Assembly: GCF_002078605.1 (NCBI RefSeq)
Contig: NZ_MSJR01000004.1
Coordinates: 124,001 to 188,000 of the forward strand
Reading direction: 5' to 3'
Length of the DNA: 64,000 bases
From: Salegentibacter sediminis
GTDB taxonomy: Bacteria > Bacteroidota > Bacteroidia > Flavobacteriales > Flavobacteriaceae
Shown here: positions 24,320 through 33,801 of the stretch, in pieces
How the letters are laid out: every line of letters begins with the position of its first letter
Numbering within the stretch: position 1 is the first letter of the stretch
Made by a program: the position numbers and the translations under genes
The notes under the pieces: generated by a model
The model's database searches: none
What the model saw: the letters and a program-made list of their open reading frames with translations, nothing else
Told to the model about the DNA's origin: nothing

Positions 24320-25852
24320 ATGAAAAAAACAAGTGATATTCTCATTATTGGTTCCGGTATCGCGGGACTCTCTTTTGCGATTAAAATTGCCGAAGCCCGG
24401 CCCGATCTTTCGGTTTTAATTCTTACCAAAAGTAGCGATGAGGCCGGTAACACCGCCCGGGCGCAGGGGGGCATAGCCGTGGTATTGAATAAACTTAAAG
24501 ATAGTTTTCATCAGCATATTGAAGATACCATGAAAGCCGGAAAGGGCCTAAGCAACCGCAAGGTTGTAGAGATGGTTGTCTCGCAAGCTCCAGAGCGGCT
24601 GGAAGAACTTATTGCCTGGGGCGCCTCTTTTGATAAGAATAAAACCGGCCAACTTGCCCTTGGCCTCGAAGGTGGTCACTCTCAGGCAAGAATAGTTCAT
24701 CATCGGGATTTAACCGGACTTGAAATGGAAAAAACACTTTTGAAAAAAGTGGCAGTTTTACCTAATATCAGTATTCAGGATCACTATTTTGTTACCGATC
24801 TTTTAACGAAAGAGAATAGGGGGCAAACACAATGTATTGGAGCAAAAGCCATCGATAAGAACATCAATAAACATGTTGAGATTCAAGCCAGGATTACGTT
24901 TTTAGCTACCGGGGGAAGCGGGATGATCTTCGGGAATACTACCAATCCGTCTGTAGCCACCGCCGATGGTGTCGCTATCGCCCATAGAGCAGGAGCCACG
25001 ATTAAAGATATGGATTTTATTCAGTTTCACCCCACAGCATTATTTGAAAGCAATAAACATCCCTTATTTCTCATTTCAGAAGCAGTAAGAGGTTTTGGCG
25101 CTTATGTGGTGAATACTAGCGGGAAACGCTTTCTATTTAAATATGATTCCCGGGGGGAACTCGCTACCCGGGATATTGTTTCTTCAGCAATCGTAAAGGA
25201 ACTGGAAGAATCGGGGGAAGAATCTGTGTTTTTGGATTGCAGGCACCTTAACTCGGAGGATTTTCAACAGCACTTTCCAACAATAGTTTCCTATTGTAAT
25301 TCAGTTGGAATCAAGCCTGAAAGAGAGCTTATCCCTATTGTTCCTGCCGCTCATTATCAATGTGGCGGGATTGAAGTAGATACCAAAGCAAGAACCTCCA
25401 TCGAAAACCTTTATGCTTCAGGAGAATGTGCTTATACCGGGCTCCATGGGGCCAATCGTTTAGCTTCCAATTCTTTACTGGAAGCTTTGGTTTATTCTCA
25501 CCAGGCTTTTGAAAATATATCCAGGGAAATAGATCGTTTGCCAGTGGCTGGTAGTGAGGCTGGAGAATCTGAGCCTGCTGTCGTTTCAGGCGATGGCGTT
25601 TCTATAGAAGCTAAGCATGGCAGGTTAAATAAATTAATGGGATATGAGGCAGTTCAGGGTACAGATTTGGACTTCAAAAATAAAGTGTTGAAAGAGTTAT
25701 ATAAGTTGAGGAAGGAAGTGGAGGAGGAGTTGCCTTCTATCGCCTTCTACGAACTAAAAAATATGACAGAAGTGGCAATTTTAATTATGGAAAATTCAAT
25801 ATTTCGCCTTAAGAGTTCAGCAAAAAATGAAAAGAAGCTGATCAGTAATTAA
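24320..25852 (+). CDS. nadB: L-aspartate oxidase NadB
   Basis: FAD enzyme that oxidises L-aspartate to iminoaspartate, handing it to NadA. 510 residues: N-terminal dinucleotide motif 'IIGSGIAGLSFA', 'RAQGGIAVV', the active-site 'QFHPTAL' and 'RGFGAYVVN', catalytic Arg region 'RGELATRDIV', and 'HGANRLASNSLLEALVYS' at the FAD site. The C-terminal helical domain (about 420-510) is present but somewhat shorter than in E. coli (540). Its stop overlaps the stop of the convergent lipid-kinase gene by 4 nt. Confidence 0.97.
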   Translation: MKKTSDILIIGSGIAGLSFAIKIAEARPDLSVLILTKSSDEAGNTARAQGGIAVVLNKLKDSFHQHIEDTMKAGKGLSNRKVVEMVVSQAPERLEELIAWGASFDKNKTGQLALGLEGGHSQARIVHHRDLTGLEMEKTLLKKVAVLPNISIQDHYFVTDLLTKENRGQTQCIGAKAIDKNINKHVEIQARITFLATGGSGMIFGNTTNPSVATADGVAIAHRAGATIKDMDFIQFHPTALFESNKHPLFLISEAVRGFGAYVVNTSGKRFLFKYDSRGELATRDIVSSAIVKELEESGEESVFLDCRHLNSEDFQQHFPTIVSYCNSVGIKPERELIPIVPAAHYQCGGIEVDTKARTSIENLYASGECAYTGLHGANRLASNSLLEALVYSHQAFENISREIDRLPVAGSEAGESEPAVVSGDGVSIEAKHGRLNKLMGYEAVQGTDLDFKNKVLKELYKLRKEVEEELPSIAFYELKNMTEVAILIMENSIFRLKSSAKNEKKLISN

Positions 25853-26796
25853 GCATCCAATTTGTCTCTTAAGATTTCCATATAGACCGGGCTACTGGTA
25901 AAGAATTCCAGGTTTTTGGAATTCATTTTCATCCTGATTTTTTTTCCGTCGTAATCCTCGATAAGGTTATCGTCCACGTGCAGTTGTGATCCCTTCCATT
26001 TCATCTTTAGTTTTTTAACCCGTAGCACTTTTACAAAACTTCTAATATCCTGGAATTTTGAATTTCCACTGATAAGACTTTCCACATATGCTACAAAAGC
26101 TTCTCTTTTTGCTTCCGGGATAAGTACCAGGTCCAGGAAATTATCTTCAACATTGGCATTTGGGGCAAATTCCAGGTTCGGACCTATATATTTTATATTC
26201 ATTAGTTCCACAAGAAGGAATCTCCCTTTGATTTTTAAACCATCGGCTTTAATGCTTGCCTTTTGAGCTTTGTAATCTTTCACGATTTCCAGTAGAATTC
26301 TTAAGCTACGGTTTAGTTTTTCATCGGGAGTTTCCCCATCCTGGTCTTTTTCTTTCATTTTCCGGATCAACTCCGGGAAAACCCCAAAACCCACCCCTTC
26401 CAGGAAGAAATCATCATCGCCTACTCCCTTTAGTTTACCACAGGTGAATTTCTGAAGTTCTTTTTCCTTTTTTGTATATGCTGAATTCAGTTTTTTAGAA
26501 ATCTCAAGGCTGGTGGCGATGTTATTGGCAGTACCCAGTGGTAAAAGATAAATTGGAATATGCCTGTCGCACATCTCCTTCTCAATGAGGACTGAAGCCA
26601 ATTTTCGAATCGTCCCATCTCCACCGGCCAGGAAGATCACATCCATTTCATTCTCGATGAAAGATTCCCAGGCTTCATCATCGGTAGATACATAATTGGT
26701 TTTAAAACCGGCCATTTTAACCAACTCAATAATTTCTTCTCTGGTATGAGCAGCATTTCCTGCGGTGGGATTATGTATAATTTGAGCTTTCTTCAT
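25849..26796 (-). CDS. diacylglycerol/lipid kinase family protein (YegS/BmrU-like)
   Basis: Cytoplasmic DAGK-catalytic fold enzyme, 315 residues. Seen: 'IIHNPTAGN' at the start, the nucleotide loop 'AGGDGTIRKLA', 'PLGTANNIA', 'EGVGFGVF' and a C-terminal beta-sandwich with 'DLVLIP' and 'HVDDN'. It would phosphorylate a lipid or sphingoid-like alcohol; Flavobacteriaceae make sphingolipids, but substrate cannot be read. Faces nadB with overlapping stops and no terminator between them. Confidence 0.88.
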   Translation of the reverse strand: MKKAQIIHNPTAGNAAHTREEIIELVKMAGFKTNYVSTDDEAWESFIENEMDVIFLAGGDGTIRKLASVLIEKEMCDRHIPIYLLPLGTANNIATSLEISKKLNSAYTKKEKELQKFTCGKLKGVGDDDFFLEGVGFGVFPELIRKMKEKDQDGETPDEKLNRSLRILLEIVKDYKAQKASIKADGLKIKGRFLLVELMNIKYIGPNLEFAPNANVEDNFLDLVLIPEAKREAFVAYVESLISGNSKFQDIRSFVKVLRVKKLKMKWKGSQLHVDDNLIEDYDGKKIRMKMNSKNLEFFTSSPVYMEILRDKLDA

Positions 26797-27005
26797 GTTT
26801 CGATCTTTCCTTCAAATTTAAATGACAGCATTAAAGATTCTATGTCACTTAACGATAAGTTATGATTTAAGTTTTAAAGCTTTTAAAATGAAAGCCTTCA
26901 GTCTATTAAAATAATGATAATTTTTGATCTCCGGACTTTATAAAGGGAATCAAGCCGTATATATTTTCGTAAATTAAATTTTATAAACCTTAGAAATTTA
27001 AAGCT

Positions 27006-27737
27006 ATGAAAATTTTGGTCACTAATGATGATGGTATTTATAGTCCCGGCTTATCCTGTCTGGCCAGGGTAGCCTCAAATTATGGCGAGGTGATTGTGAT
27101 GGCCCCCGATGTAGAACAATCGTCGATGGGGCAGGCCATTACTTCGGGCAAACCAATTACTTATAAAAATTCACCTATACATTTCGAGGGAATTGAAGCA
27201 TACCGGGTAAGCGGCACCCCTGCCGATTGTGTGGCCCTTGGCACTCATCTTATGGAAGACATAGATCTGGTGGTTTCAGGAATTAATATAGGCTCCAATA
27301 TTGGAAATTCGGCCTGGCATTCGGGGACGCTCTCAGCGGCAAGGCAGGCTGTACTTTTTGGAATTCGGGGTATTGCCTTTAGCGTGTCGGTAGGGGATGA
27401 AGAACCCGATTTTAATGCTCTTGAGCCTTTCGTAAAAATGGCTTTTGACGAAGTAATCGATAAGGAAGACCGGGAACTTCTGAATATCAATTTCCCACGA
27501 TATCCCGATGGTGAAATTCTTTGGACCTCGCAATCTGTAAGACATTATGATGGCAAGGTTATCGCAAATAAAGATCCTATGGGAAGGCAACATTACTGGT
27601 TTACCGTTGTCCCCATTGAACCTGAAGATGAAGGTTCTGATCGCTGGGCTGTGAAACAGGGAAAAACCAGTATCACACCTATGATTTTGGATTTAACTGA
27701 TAAAGAATACCTTCAAAGCAGGGAAAAAGCTGGGTGA
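27006..27737 (+). CDS. surE: 5'/3'-nucleotidase SurE
   Basis: Survival protein E, a metal-dependent nucleoside monophosphate phosphatase. 243 residues. Metal ligands D8 and D9 ('TNDDGIYSPG'), S39 or S40 ('EQSSMG') and N94 ('SGINIGSNIG') match the family. 'SGTPADCV' and 'WHSGTLSAARQA' are also characteristic. Stand-alone, ended by a strong terminator. It would return nucleotides to the salvage route served by deoD/deoC. Confidence 0.97.
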   Translation: MKILVTNDDGIYSPGLSCLARVASNYGEVIVMAPDVEQSSMGQAITSGKPITYKNSPIHFEGIEAYRVSGTPADCVALGTHLMEDIDLVVSGINIGSNIGNSAWHSGTLSAARQAVLFGIRGIAFSVSVGDEEPDFNALEPFVKMAFDEVIDKEDRELLNINFPRYPDGEILWTSQSVRHYDGKVIANKDPMGRQHYWFTVVPIEPEDEGSDRWAVKQGKTSITPMILDLTDKEYLQSREKAG

Positions 27738-27759
27738 TTTTTGTCCACTTAAATCAAAA

Positions 27760-27787
27760 AATAAGAGCGGTTTTTGCCGCTCTTATT
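27760..27787. terminator. bidirectional terminator after surE
   Basis: Perfect 11-bp stem (27760-27770 with 27777-27787) and a 6-nt loop between convergent genes. Confidence 0.85.
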
Positions 27788-27791
27788 CCTT

Positions 27792-28289
27792 CTAAAGGAA
27801 ATTTCCTTTTTCATCGGTTTTAACCCTCATTCGCTTGTCACCGTTTTCAAGCAGAATTTTATATTTCTTGGTCACTTTACCCGCATCATGATAATTTACC
27901 AGGTAAACATCGCCTGCCATATTCCAGTTTGGAAATCGCTGGGCAATTGCCTCTCTTACAGCCTGTGGCAGGGCCACATCTTTAAATTTCTCAGCGGTAC
28001 GCAATAAATTTCCATCCTCGTCATAAGAAGCCAGGATCTTACCATCAGGAATAAAGAAATTTACGGTATAAAAATCATATTCATCGGCATAGAAATCGGC
28101 TTTTCTTACATCATACTCGGCCACCTGCTGCTGCAGTTGCTTCACAGATATGGATGCATCTTCATTCCCGGCTGCATCGAGATATTTATAATTCACGGCA
28201 ACCAGTTCAATTTCAGGTAATTCTGTGATCTGGGCAAAGGACTGGAAGGTAAATCCAAATACAAACAGCGCTATTAATAACTTTTTCAT
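27792..28289 (-). CDS. periplasmic PepSY-like protein
   Basis: 165 residues with a signal peptide (MKKLLIALFVFGFTFQSFAQ). The C-terminal ~60 residues ('VREAIAQRFPNW', 'VYLVNYHDAGKVTKKYKILLE', 'KTDEKGNFL') follow the PepSY-like/DUF2874 pattern common in Bacteroidota, and the N-terminal half looks like a diverged second copy ('QLQQQVAEYDV'). Usually found as small secreted beta-alpha-beta domains with unclear roles, sometimes peptidase-inhibitor-like. Single-gene unit. Confidence 0.8.
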   Translation of the reverse strand: MKKLLIALFVFGFTFQSFAQITELPEIELVAVNYKYLDAAGNEDASISVKQLQQQVAEYDVRKADFYADEYDFYTVNFFIPDGKILASYDEDGNLLRTAEKFKDVALPQAVREAIAQRFPNWNMAGDVYLVNYHDAGKVTKKYKILLENGDKRMRVKTDEKGNFL

Positions 28290-28462
28290 GATAATAATAT
28301 TTTAGAATTAACATCTCAATTTATTAACAAATTATACTTCATAAAATGATAAATATCAGGAAGTTATCAGAGGTTTTATTTAAAAATAAATTGTTCCTCT
28401 TGATATATATCATTGTTATCCAGAGACTTTGCCGGTAATTTTAATTAACTGATGTTGGAAGT

Positions 28463-29110
28463 ATGAATTCGATCCTAAATATTCCTGGTAAGGAGGTGGC
28501 GGTTATCGTGGCGCATCCCGATGATGAAATTCTATGGTGTGGAGGCCTTATTCTTAAATACCCCAAGCATAACTGGTATATTATTTCCCTTTGTAGGAGA
28601 TCAGACCCCGACAGAGCTCCTAAATTTTACAAGGTGCTGGAATTACTGAAAGCACAGGGAGACATTGGGGATATGGATGATGGTCCGGAACAGTTTTCCC
28701 TGGAGGAGGAAGAGGTGAAAAGAATAATTCTTGAACTTTTACCTGCCCAAAGTTTTGATTTGGTGATCACTCACGATCCGGCAGGAGAATATACAAGACA
28801 TAAGCGTCATGAGGAAACAGGAACTGCGGTTATTAAACTTTGGAATATTAACGCGATAAGGACCATAGAGCTGTGGACCTTTGCGTATGAAGATGGTGGG
28901 AAAAAGTACTATCCCAAAGCCATTGAAAGCGCTTCGATTCTCGAGTCACTCCCTGAAGCCATATGGGAAATGAAATTTAAACTTATCACAGAAATCTATG
29001 GATTCGAACCCGGTAGTTTTGAAGCTGAGACAACACCGCGAACCGAAGCCTTCTGGAGATTCAAGAAGCCTGAGGAAGGGCTCAAATGGCTGAAAAGATC
29101 ACAGGCATAA
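28463..29110 (+). CDS. PIG-L/LmbE-family deacetylase
   Basis: Zinc-dependent N-acetylglucosaminyl-type deacetylase. 215 residues. Zinc motif H18-P-D-D-E ('VAHPDDEILWCGG') and the distal His in 'HDPAGEYTRHKRHEE' (H104, H113, H116) are present. No signal peptide, so it acts on cytoplasmic N-acetyl sugars or sugar conjugates. First of three + strand genes with a GT4 transferase (32 bp later) and a glycosidase, facing GH130. It may trim an N-acetyl-sugar acceptor for a small glycoside. Confidence 0.9.
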   Translation: MNSILNIPGKEVAVIVAHPDDEILWCGGLILKYPKHNWYIISLCRRSDPDRAPKFYKVLELLKAQGDIGDMDDGPEQFSLEEEEVKRIILELLPAQSFDLVITHDPAGEYTRHKRHEETGTAVIKLWNINAIRTIELWTFAYEDGGKKYYPKAIESASILESLPEAIWEMKFKLITEIYGFEPGSFEAETTPRTEAFWRFKKPEEGLKWLKRSQA

Positions 29111-29142
29111 GGCTGTTATTAAGTTTGTTAAACTGAAATTAT

Positions 29143-30285
29143 ATGAAAATACTGGTGCTTTATGATTACCCGCCTTCTCCGGGAGGTTTGGCCACCCAGG
29201 GAGATTTATTGTATAAGGGGCTTCTCGAATTGGGTATCGAGGCCCATGCGGTACATTTTGAATCGGCGCAGGAAAAAGAGTGGTATTATCGGTGGTTCAA
29301 GCCCGATATTGTGGTGGGAGTAGGGTATTGGGGCCATAGCCCTCATCTTATCCTGCATCCGCAGCGTTATGGTATTCAGCCCGTTCCCTGGTTGGTAGCC
29401 GATGGGTACATAGCCAATTACCAGGAAATTCTCAATGAATTACCCCTTATTCTGGTTACCTCAAACTGGGTTAAAGAAATGTATGTTCGGGATGGGATCA
29501 AGCCCAATAACATTGAAGTACTTCCCGTAGGCTGCGATACAAGCTCTTTTGTTCCATTTGGAAAGAATGATCCCAAAATCCTGGCAGTAAGAGAATCCCT
29601 TGGAATTGCTCCAGAGCAGATAATGATACTAACCGTGGGTGGAGATGCGGCCTCAAAAGGAGCACAGGAAGTTATGCAGGCCCTGGCTATAATTGATGCC
29701 CAGGCTCCGGATTGGAAATATATTTGCAAAGTTTGGCCCCAACCAAGAACTAAAGCTCAAAACCTTCTCGATCTCGAACTGGCACACCAGCTGGGAATAG
29801 AGAAAAACATTCTTTACGCTACTAATACGATCTCCCGCAATTTTATGCCATACTTGATAGGCGCCTGCGATATTTATGCTGCACCTTCAAGGCTGGAAGG
29901 TTTTGGAATGCCGCAGGTAGAGGCCGGTGCCTGTGGAAAACCGGTTATCAGCCTGAACGCTATGGGAATGTTAGACACCCTTATTCATAATAAAACTGCA
30001 TTTTTGGCTAAGGTGGCCAAGCAAAATGTGGTAAGTGAAGTAATATTAGGCAAGGAGTCTGGATTTGAAAAAAACCATAAGATAAACTTTGATTTCCCCC
30101 GTACAGTTGATTATCGCGCCGATGTACAGGATATCGCAAAATATCTGCTGCAGTTAATGAATGATGCTGAATTACGCCGAAATATGGGCAAAGCGGCCCG
30201 CGAACATGTGGTTAAAAACTTTGACCATAGAATAGTGGCAAAACGATTTGTACAGCTCATTCAGAATAAACTGGGAATCTCTTAA
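29143..30285 (+). CDS. GT4-family glycosyltransferase
   Basis: Retaining GT-B glycosyltransferase, 380 residues. N-terminal Rossmann domain starts MKILVLYDYPPSPGG; the donor domain carries 'VGGDAASKG' (phosphate loop) and the ExxxxxxxE signature E252-E260 ('EGFGMPQVE'). No membrane helix. The closest functional class is alpha-mannosyl or glucosyl transferases, but donor and acceptor cannot be read. The next gene begins 1 bp after its stop. Confidence 0.9.
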   Translation: MKILVLYDYPPSPGGLATQGDLLYKGLLELGIEAHAVHFESAQEKEWYYRWFKPDIVVGVGYWGHSPHLILHPQRYGIQPVPWLVADGYIANYQEILNELPLILVTSNWVKEMYVRDGIKPNNIEVLPVGCDTSSFVPFGKNDPKILAVRESLGIAPEQIMILTVGGDAASKGAQEVMQALAIIDAQAPDWKYICKVWPQPRTKAQNLLDLELAHQLGIEKNILYATNTISRNFMPYLIGACDIYAAPSRLEGFGMPQVEAGACGKPVISLNAMGMLDTLIHNKTAFLAKVAKQNVVSEVILGKESGFEKNHKINFDFPRTVDYRADVQDIAKYLLQLMNDAELRRNMGKAAREHVVKNFDHRIVAKRFVQLIQNKLGIS

Positions 30286-30286
30286 A

Positions 30287-31486
30287 ATGATAAAGATGAA
30301 TGCTGAAAATCAAAATAAAATAGCTGCTGCTAAAAAAGCGGCTTTGGAGGTTCTGCTTAATAATTCAAGGGGGACCAGGCATGGACTTCCCAGAACAGCC
30401 GCCTGGGGGTATCCCGAACCCTATACCAGGGATCTGATGCTGGCTATATTAGGGGTCGCTGTGAGCGGCAATTCTAATTTGATTGCCAGTTACCGGAAGG
30501 TTTTGGAAAAACTTTCTGAAACCCAGTCTGAAAAAGGACATATTCCCTCCCTGGCCAATGATAAAGAAGACAGAGGGGCCAGTGATACCACTCCTTTATT
30601 TTTGCTCGGGGTGGGAATCTACAGGAAACTCCTGGGAGACCCTCCTTTTCTGAAGGAAGCGGTAGAAAAAGCGCTTTTATGGATGGAATATCAAAGCCCC
30701 ACAGATCAATACCTTGTTGCTCAACAACCTACTAGCGATTGGCGGGACGAACAATGGGTTCTGGGCTACGGTCTATTTGTAAATACAATAGTATACAGTT
30801 ATTTGCGGATTTTAGGTCATCACAAAAGAGCCGATGCTTTACGCAAAGAAATGGGAAGATTTACCATAAGCGCGAAAAAGATGCATCATTATGTGCACGA
30901 AGGTTTGGTCTTAAAACACAAACCCTATTACGCCCTATGGTCTTATAAAGTATTAGGCAGTGAACGCTTCGATCTATTGGGTAACAGTCTGGCAATTCTT
31001 TCTGGTTTGAGTGCTCCTAGCAGGTCCAGAAAAATGATTACCTGGATTGAAAAAGAATGTGAAGCCATGGAGATAAGCGGGGATTTGGCGGTTGACCTTC
31101 CTCCAAACTTTTTCCCCTTTATTAAGCCCCGGGACCTGGATTGGCATGAAAGGTATAGCTCTTTTAATCTTCCGGGAGATTATCATAATGGAGGGATTTG
31201 GCCTTTTATAAGTGGGATATATATAGCTGCACTTGTCGCTGCTGAAAAATATAGCCTGGCAGAGAAAAAGTTGTTGGAATTAACGCGAATAGTTTCTATG
31301 TCCCGGGATCCGGAGCTGGAATTTGGTTTTAATGAATGGATAAAAGCGCAGGATGGAACTCCAAAGGGACAGGATTGGCAAACCTGGAGTGCGGCATTAT
31401 ATCTCTATGCAGCCCATTGTGTAGAGAACAGAAAGACAACCTTCTTTGAGGAAATGCGAAATGAAACAGTTTATAAGGATGACTAA
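30287..31486 (+). CDS. (alpha/alpha)6-barrel glycosidase, GH100/amylo-glucosidase-like
   Basis: 399 residues from the ATG at 30287, the first base-plausible start after the GT4 stop. Helical-barrel signatures resemble neutral invertases and related GH100/GH15-like enzymes: 'YTRDLML' (46-52), 'SDTTPLFLLG' (99-108), 'DWRDEQW' (151-157), 'YHNGGIWPFISG' (about 297-308) and 'EWIKAQDGTPKGQDWQTWS' near the C-terminus. Several Asp/Glu in these motifs could be catalytic. No signal peptide. Hydrolysis or phosphorolysis of a cytoplasmic oligosaccharide or glycoside is the likely role; substrate is unknown. Confidence 0.78.
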   Translation: MIKMNAENQNKIAAAKKAALEVLLNNSRGTRHGLPRTAAWGYPEPYTRDLMLAILGVAVSGNSNLIASYRKVLEKLSETQSEKGHIPSLANDKEDRGASDTTPLFLLGVGIYRKLLGDPPFLKEAVEKALLWMEYQSPTDQYLVAQQPTSDWRDEQWVLGYGLFVNTIVYSYLRILGHHKRADALRKEMGRFTISAKKMHHYVHEGLVLKHKPYYALWSYKVLGSERFDLLGNSLAILSGLSAPSRSRKMITWIEKECEAMEISGDLAVDLPPNFFPFIKPRDLDWHERYSSFNLPGDYHNGGIWPFISGIYIAALVAAEKYSLAEKKLLELTRIVSMSRDPELEFGFNEWIKAQDGTPKGQDWQTWSAALYLYAAHCVENRKTTFFEEMRNETVYKDD

Positions 31487-31503
31487 AGTTTATTTTAAAA
31501 GAC

Positions 31504-32964
31504 TTATTTTTTCAATTCAGACAATAACTCATCCATATTTATCACCGCATAGGTAGAAGAATAATCAGAAACGGCATAAGGCAGGATTAAATGATTATTA
31601 TGAATTATTGATCCGCAGGAATAAACTACATTCGGTACATAGCCATCGCGTTCACTTTCCAAAGGAGCAATTAGGGGCTCTTTTAATCGCCCAATTTCTT
31701 TAGTTGGGTCATCGAGATCAAACAGGGAGGCGCCAATGCAGTAACGGCGCATTGTACCAACACCATGGGTTAATACCAGCCAGCCTTCTTCGGTATAAAT
31801 TGGAGAGCCGCAGTTTCCAATTTGAGTGAATTCCCAATTATATTTAGGTTCCTGAATTTTTATCGGTTCATTCCATAAGGTAGCCCTGTCCGAAAACATA
31901 ACATAGTTATTTACTCCATCCACCCTGGCAAGCATCGCATATTTTCCTTTAATTTTTCTCGGAAATAAGGCCAGGTTTTTGTCCCGGGCACCATTCCCAT
32001 GAAGGGGCATAATTCTGAAGGTATAAAAATCGTCTGTAGAGACCAATTTTGGAAGAATTGTATGCCCGTCAAAGGCTGTATATGTAGCGAATATTTTTGC
32101 AGTATTATCCTCATCATGAAAGCAAACAAAGCGGGCGTCCTCAATTCCCCGGCTTTCTGAAGCCGATATTGGAAAAATTACTCTTTCGGTAATATCGGAA
32201 TCGTGATGGAATTTTAGATCATAGAACGAATCTACCAGCCAGGTTATCTCCTCTAAAGCCAATCGTTTCTCTGCTTTTATATGTTTATTATTTAACACCT
32301 CGGCGACCGCTTCTTTAAGGGAATAATATTCAAATTTATCAGGCAGTTGCTGCATGATAGTCATAATATACTTTTCGGGGATCTCCATTTCTTTAAGTTT
32401 TTGAATGAAGCGCCCTTTATCATATAGGGTCTTATGTGAGATTTCCGGCATATCGATATCTACCCCAATGGTTTTTAGTTTTAGGTCGCAATTTTTATCG
32501 ATGATAGCTCTTCGGAAAACAATAGAGGAGATATGGCCCTCGCCCGTGGCCCTGAATGAAAGAATAACCCTTTTTTCTCCCGGTTCCAGCAGGGTCTGGT
32601 CAAAATCTTCCATAATAGAAGGGTTGAAGAATGCAGCAGATTCTATGGAATATTCCATGGTACAATAGGCCCCTATCAATAATTTGCGTTCTTCTGAAAT
32701 TTGGTCAAGATCAACTTTCATGTCTTTAATAATCCCTTCAATATTATTGTAATGCCGAAGAAAAACCCGGGAGATGTTTCTATGCCGGTTGGCAAATTCA
32801 CGTAGGGTCTGTTCCAGAGCAAGATGAACCTGGGGTTCATCAAGGGAAAGGACCCTGGAAATAAGGTTTTTGGTCCTAAGGTCACCGGCCATAAAAAACC
32901 GGGCAAGGATTCTACTGGAATCCGGCAGGAATTCGACATCTTTCCTTATAACTGTTATACTCAT
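31504..32964 (-). CDS. GH130-family glycoside phosphorylase/hydrolase
   Basis: 486 residues. The five-bladed propeller of GH130 spans about 120-480, with the general-acid Asp D276 in 'GIEDARF' and other family motifs ('FRATGEGHISS', 'GNCGSPI', 'LTHGVGTMRRY', 'PNVVYSCG'). The N-terminal ~110 residues are a helical extension seen in a subset of the family. GH130 enzymes act on beta-mannosides, many as phosphorylases releasing mannose-1-phosphate. Retention of the Asp argues for GH130 rather than the mannosyltransferase family GT108. Convergent with the glycosidase gene, only 17 bp apart. Confidence 0.88.
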   Translation of the reverse strand: MSITVIRKDVEFLPDSSRILARFFMAGDLRTKNLISRVLSLDEPQVHLALEQTLREFANRHRNISRVFLRHYNNIEGIIKDMKVDLDQISEERKLLIGAYCTMEYSIESAAFFNPSIMEDFDQTLLEPGEKRVILSFRATGEGHISSIVFRRAIIDKNCDLKLKTIGVDIDMPEISHKTLYDKGRFIQKLKEMEIPEKYIMTIMQQLPDKFEYYSLKEAVAEVLNNKHIKAEKRLALEEITWLVDSFYDLKFHHDSDITERVIFPISASESRGIEDARFVCFHDEDNTAKIFATYTAFDGHTILPKLVSTDDFYTFRIMPLHGNGARDKNLALFPRKIKGKYAMLARVDGVNNYVMFSDRATLWNEPIKIQEPKYNWEFTQIGNCGSPIYTEEGWLVLTHGVGTMRRYCIGASLFDLDDPTKEIGRLKEPLIAPLESERDGYVPNVVYSCGSIIHNNHLILPYAVSDYSSTYAVINMDELLSELKK

Positions 32965-33119
32965 CTCACTGAATTTAAAGTAAATAAACCTATTAAAGAT
33001 AGTGAATAAGTAGGTTTTGGAGGCTTAATTTACTGGAAGATTTAACTGATATATAATATTAATTGTAAAGACATATTGGGGAGTTTTCAATATTGATTTA
33101 AAGGGACGATCATTCAGAC

Positions 33120-33794
33120 TTATTTAATAATCTCCCCATCTTCCAGATAGATTGTACGGTCAGTTCTTTTGGCCAGATCTTCATCATGAGTTACCATAAG
33201 CAAAGAGAGGCCTTTTTCTTTCTTTAAAGTTTTTAAAATCTGGAACAGGTTCTCTGAATTGTGACTATCAAGATTCCCTGTTGGTTCATCACCAATAAGC
33301 AGAATAGGCTCATTAATAAGGGCCCGGGCGACTGCAACCCTTTGTTTTTCACCACCAGAAATTTTTGATGCTTTTTTAGGAGCCAGGTGATCAATATTCA
33401 GTTTTTTAAGCAAATCCAGAGCCTCTTCCCTAATTTCCTCCAGCGATTTAAGTCCTAATTTTTTTGCTGGAAGCATTACGTTCTCCAGCACACTGAACTC
33501 AGGCAAGAGATAATGAAACTGGAAAATAAAACCTATCTTTTTGTTTCTGATATGAGATAATTCAGGTTGAGATTTCCCTGTTATGAGTTCATCCTGAAGA
33601 TAAAGCTCCCCACTGTAATCGGTATCCATGGTAGAAAGAATATATAATAAGGTAGATTTTCCAGATCCCGACTTTCCCATGATGCTGGTAAATTCTCCCT
33701 GGTTAATACTCATACAAATATCCTTTAGCACATGAAAAGGTTTTGCTTTGCCAAAATATTTATTGATATTTTTTGTTTCCAGAATTACACTCAT
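33120..33794 (-). CDS. ABC transporter ATP-binding protein, LolD/MacB/DevA type
   Basis: 224-residue ATPase. Walker A at 40-48 ('GKSGSGKST'), signature 'ISGGEKQR', Walker B 'LLIGDEPTG' and the H-loop 'VTHDE'. The sequence is of the mechanotransmission (type VII) class that works with FtsX-like permeases rather than of importers. Third gene of a minus-strand operon behind the permease (7-bp gap). Confidence 0.95.
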   Translation of the reverse strand: MSVILETKNINKYFGKAKPFHVLKDICMSINQGEFTSIMGKSGSGKSTLLYILSTMDTDYSGELYLQDELITGKSQPELSHIRNKKIGFIFQFHYLLPEFSVLENVMLPAKKLGLKSLEEIREEALDLLKKLNIDHLAPKKASKISGGEKQRVAVARALINEPILLIGDEPTGNLDSHNSENLFQILKTLKKEKGLSLLMVTHDEDLAKRTDRTIYLEDGEIIK

Positions 33795-33801
33795 AATTGT
33801 T

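Noticed and set aside
31504-32964. GT108 mannosyltransferase rather than GH130
   Set aside because: The general-acid Asp (D276) expected of GH130 is retained.
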